DNA from: Parahoeflea alexandrii
GTDB taxonomy: Bacteria > Pseudomonadota > Alphaproteobacteria > Rhizobiales > Rhizobiaceae
Assembly (NCBI RefSeq): GCF_027214025.1
Contig: NZ_JAPWHB010000001.1
Location: 372,001-436,000, forward strand
Length of the DNA stretch: 64,000 nucleotides
Reading direction: 5' to 3'
Positions 62,214 through 64,000 of the stretch are shown in pieces (the stretch's first letter is position 1; each line of letters opens with the position of its first letter). The notes under the pieces are model-generated. The model saw nothing but the letters and a program-made list of their open reading frames with translations, searched no databases and had not been told where the DNA came from. The translations under genes were made by a program, and so were the position numbers.

Positions 62214-62258
62214 GGCCTGTCTCCTTCACATGCAGGCACACGCCTGCCGTTTGACGGT

Positions 62259-63269
62259 TTAATATTGGTCTTCGTAACGCTTGGCGAGATCTTCGATGTT
62301 TTCCGGCGGCCAGGACGGAACTTCCATCCCGAGATGCAGGCCCATGGAAGCCAGGACTTCCTTGATCTCGTTGAGTGACTTGCGGCCAAAGTTCGGAGTC
62401 CGGAGCATTTCGGCTTCGGTCTTCTGGATAAGGTCGCCGATATAGACGATGTTGTCGTTCTTCAGGCAGTTTGCCGAACGCACCGACAGTTCCAGCTCGT
62501 CGACCTTCTTGAGAAGCGACGGGTTGAAAGCCAGTTCGGCGACGGTTTCCTCGTGAACTTCCTTCTGCGGCTCGTCGAAGTTGACGAAGACGCCGAGCTG
62601 GTCCTGAAGAATACGGGCTGCGTAGGCAACGGCATCCTCGCCGCTGACCGAACCATCGGTTTCGATGTTCAGCGTCAGCTTGTCGTAATCAAGAACCTGG
62701 CCTTCACGGGTGTTTTCCACCTTGTAGGAGCACTTCTTGACCGGCGAATAGAGGCTGTCGACCGGGATAAGGCCGATCGGCGCATCTTCAGCGCGGTTAC
62801 GGTCAGCAGGCACGTAGCCCTTGCCGTTGTTGACGGTGAATTCCATGCGGATCTCGGCACCCTCGTCGAGCGTGCAAAGAACATGCTCGGGGTTGAGGAT
62901 CTCGATGTCGCCAACGGTCTGGATGTCGCCGGCCTTGACGACGCCAGGGCCCTGCTTGCGGACGACCATGCGCTTGGCTTCGTCGCCTTCCATGCGGATG
63001 GCGATTTCCTTGATGTTGAGGATGATGTCGGTGACATCTTCCCGAACGCCCGGGATCGAAGAGAATTCATGCAGCACGCCGTCGATCTGCACCGCGGTGA
63101 CGGCAGCGCCGCGCAGCGAGGACAAAAGCACGCGGCGCAGGGCATTGCCCAGGGTCAGGCCAAAGCCGCGTTCCAGCGGTTCGGCAACCACGGTGGCCTT
63201 GGTCCGGCCCGAGGTGGTGAACTCGACCTTGCTCGGCTTGATCAGTTCCTGCCAGTTTTTCTGAATCAT
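62259..63269 (-). CDS. rpoA: DNA-directed RNA polymerase subunit alpha
   Basis: 336 residues: N-terminal assembly domain ([20 protein letters not shown]) and C-terminal domain (about 255-335) with [23 protein letters not shown]-type helices for UP-element and activator contacts. Placed between rpsK and rplQ as usual. AGGAAGGT stands upstream of the ATG. Confidence 0.98.
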   Translation of the reverse strand: MIQKNWQELIKPSKVEFTTSGRTKATVVAEPLERGFGLTLGNALRRVLLSSLRGAAVTAVQIDGVLHEFSSIPGVREDVTDIILNIKEIAIRMEGDEAKRMVVRKQGPGVVKAGDIQTVGDIEILNPEHVLCTLDEGAEIRMEFTVNNGKGYVPADRNRAEDAPIGLIPVDSLYSPVKKCSYKVENTREGQVLDYDKLTLNIETDGSVSGEDAVAYAARILQDQLGVFVNFDEPQKEVHEETVAELAFNPSLLKKVDELELSVRSANCLKNDNIVYIGDLIQKTEAEMLRTPNFGRKSLNEIKEVLASMGLHLGMEVPSWPPENIEDLAKRYEDQY

Positions 63270-63373
63270 ATCTTGTACCTTCCTGTTGCCGCACCATCCA
63301 ATCGTGCGGCCAAGTGAGAAGAGGATGAAACGGGCGCAAGCTGAGCCTGGCCCGTTAAAACTCGCAAAATCGG

Positions 63374-63763
63374 TTAGACGCGGCGCTTCTTGCGCGGGCG
63401 GCAGCCATTGTGCGGGATCGGCGTCACATCACGGATCGAGGTGATGACCAGACCGGCAGCCTGCAGCGCGCGGAGTGCCGATTCACGGCCCGAACCGGGA
63501 CCGCAGACTTCCACTTCCAGCGACTTCATGCCGTGTTCCTGCGCCTTCTTGGCGGCGTCTTCAGCTGCCATCTGGGCGGCGAAAGGCGTCGACTTGCGCG
63601 ATCCCTTGAACCCCTTCGAACCGGCGGACGACCACGAGATGGCATTGCCCTGCGCATCGGTGATGGTGATCATCGTGTTGTTGAAGGTCGAGTTGACGTG
63701 GGCTACGCCCGACGAGATATTCTTGCGTTCGCGCCGTTTAATACGCGCAGCTTCCTTGGCCAT
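63374..63763 (-). CDS. rpsK: 30S ribosomal protein S11
   Basis: 129 residues with the S11 pattern [36 protein letters not shown] and the closing [18 protein letters not shown]. It lies between rpsM and rpoA. GAAAGGAAAA precedes the ATG. Confidence 0.98.
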   Translation of the reverse strand: MAKEAARIKRRERKNISSGVAHVNSTFNNTMITITDAQGNAISWSSAGSKGFKGSRKSTPFAAQMAAEDAAKKAQEHGMKSLEVEVCGPGSGRESALRALQAAGLVITSIRDVTPIPHNGCRPRKKRRV

Positions 63764-63846
63764 GGTTTTTCCTTTCGAGATATCAGCACCGCCGTAGCAC
63801 CAGCGGCTCCACCGGGATGCACCTGCGCATCGACCCCAAACCGAAA

Positions 63847-63869
63847 GCGGTGGTTGAACGAACCACCGC
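63847..63869 (-). promoter_or_regulatory. Hairpin in the rpsM-rpsK gap
   Basis: Perfect 9-bp stem GCGGTGGTT/AACCACCGC with a 5-base loop in the 141-base gap between S13 and S11, followed on the minus strand by TTT. It could be a weak attenuator or mRNA-processing site. Confidence 0.45.
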
Positions 63870-63904
63870 CCTGATTTCCGGACCGCCGCTCAGGCGAAAC
63901 CCAA

Positions 63905-64000
63905 TTACTTCTTCTTGCCTGCGATCGCCTTTGCCGGACCCTTGCGGGTGCGGGCATTGGTGTGGGTCCTCTGACCGCGCACCGGCAGGCCGCGACGATG
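63905..64000 (-). CDS. rpsM: 30S ribosomal protein S13 (partial, N-terminus outside window)
   Basis: The last 31 residues and the stop of S13 are visible: [20 protein letters not shown] then [11 protein letters not shown], the conserved C-terminal RNA-binding tail. It is upstream of rpsK in the alpha operon. Confidence 0.95.

Noticed and set aside
1-64000. CRISPR arrays or insertion sequences
   Set aside because: No regularly spaced repeats and no intact transposase with terminal inverted repeats were seen in the window.

Overview
The window is chromosomal DNA of an alphaproteobacterium of the order Hyphomicrobiales, most like the Rhizobiaceae/Phyllobacteriaceae branch. The signs are high GC with strong third-position bias, a PhyR-NepR-EcfG general stress response module, a phasin, a clpS-clpA pair, class III alcohol dehydrogenase with S-formylglutathione hydrolase, and the order rpsM-rpsK-rpoA-rplQ / msrPQ / degP-rarA / crcB-rluA-HAD-atp12. 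The species cannot be fixed from the sequence alone.

Layout. 1-7.6 kb: clpA (cut by the window start), clpS, a phasin, a SPOR-tailed D-Ala-D-Ala carboxypeptidase, a J-domain/VWA pair, L-serine dehydratase and a 33-residue membrane protein. 8.0-9.6 kb: an isolated, AT-richer gene for a TIR - transmembrane - coiled coil - leucine-rich-repeat protein, the strongest candidate for something undescribed. 9.7-17.3 kb: mostly membrane and housekeeping genes (DUF599, EamA, acyltransferase-like, isoprenylcysteine methyltransferase-like, MerR, MgtE, glycerate kinase). 17.8-27.2 kb: a catabolic/transport region with a sugar isomerase, a Gfo/Idh/MocA oxidoreductase, an AraC regulator and a branched-chain-amino-acid-type ABC transporter whose LivF frame runs without a stop into an aldehyde dehydrogenase.

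27.2-39.4 kb is a general stress response neighbourhood: ecfG, nepR and phyR, two HWE-family histidine kinases, and small membrane or envelope proteins (DUF1328, CsbD, PRC-barrel, DUF883, holin-like), a permease and Dps. Six exact GGAAC-N16-CGTT promoters and two GGAAC-N16-CATT variants were read by eye; they suggest that most of the neighbourhood is fed by EcfG.

39.4-45.8 kb is an accessory segment ending at tRNA-Leu(GAG). It carries a 609-codon chimeric reading frame (an HpaB-like N-terminal domain joined to an ornithine/lysine N-monooxygenase lacking its FAD-binding start), an ArsR-type regulator, a RidA-LysE-cupin run, and broken remains that look like a conjugative coupling protein and a tyrosine recombinase. 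The reading is a decayed integrative element. 46.3-64 kb returns to core genes: lipB, glutathione-dependent formaldehyde oxidation, the atp12/HAD/rluA/crcB operon, a HicAB pair, panE-like, rarA, degP, msrPQ and the alpha ribosomal-protein operon (rpsM cut by the window end).
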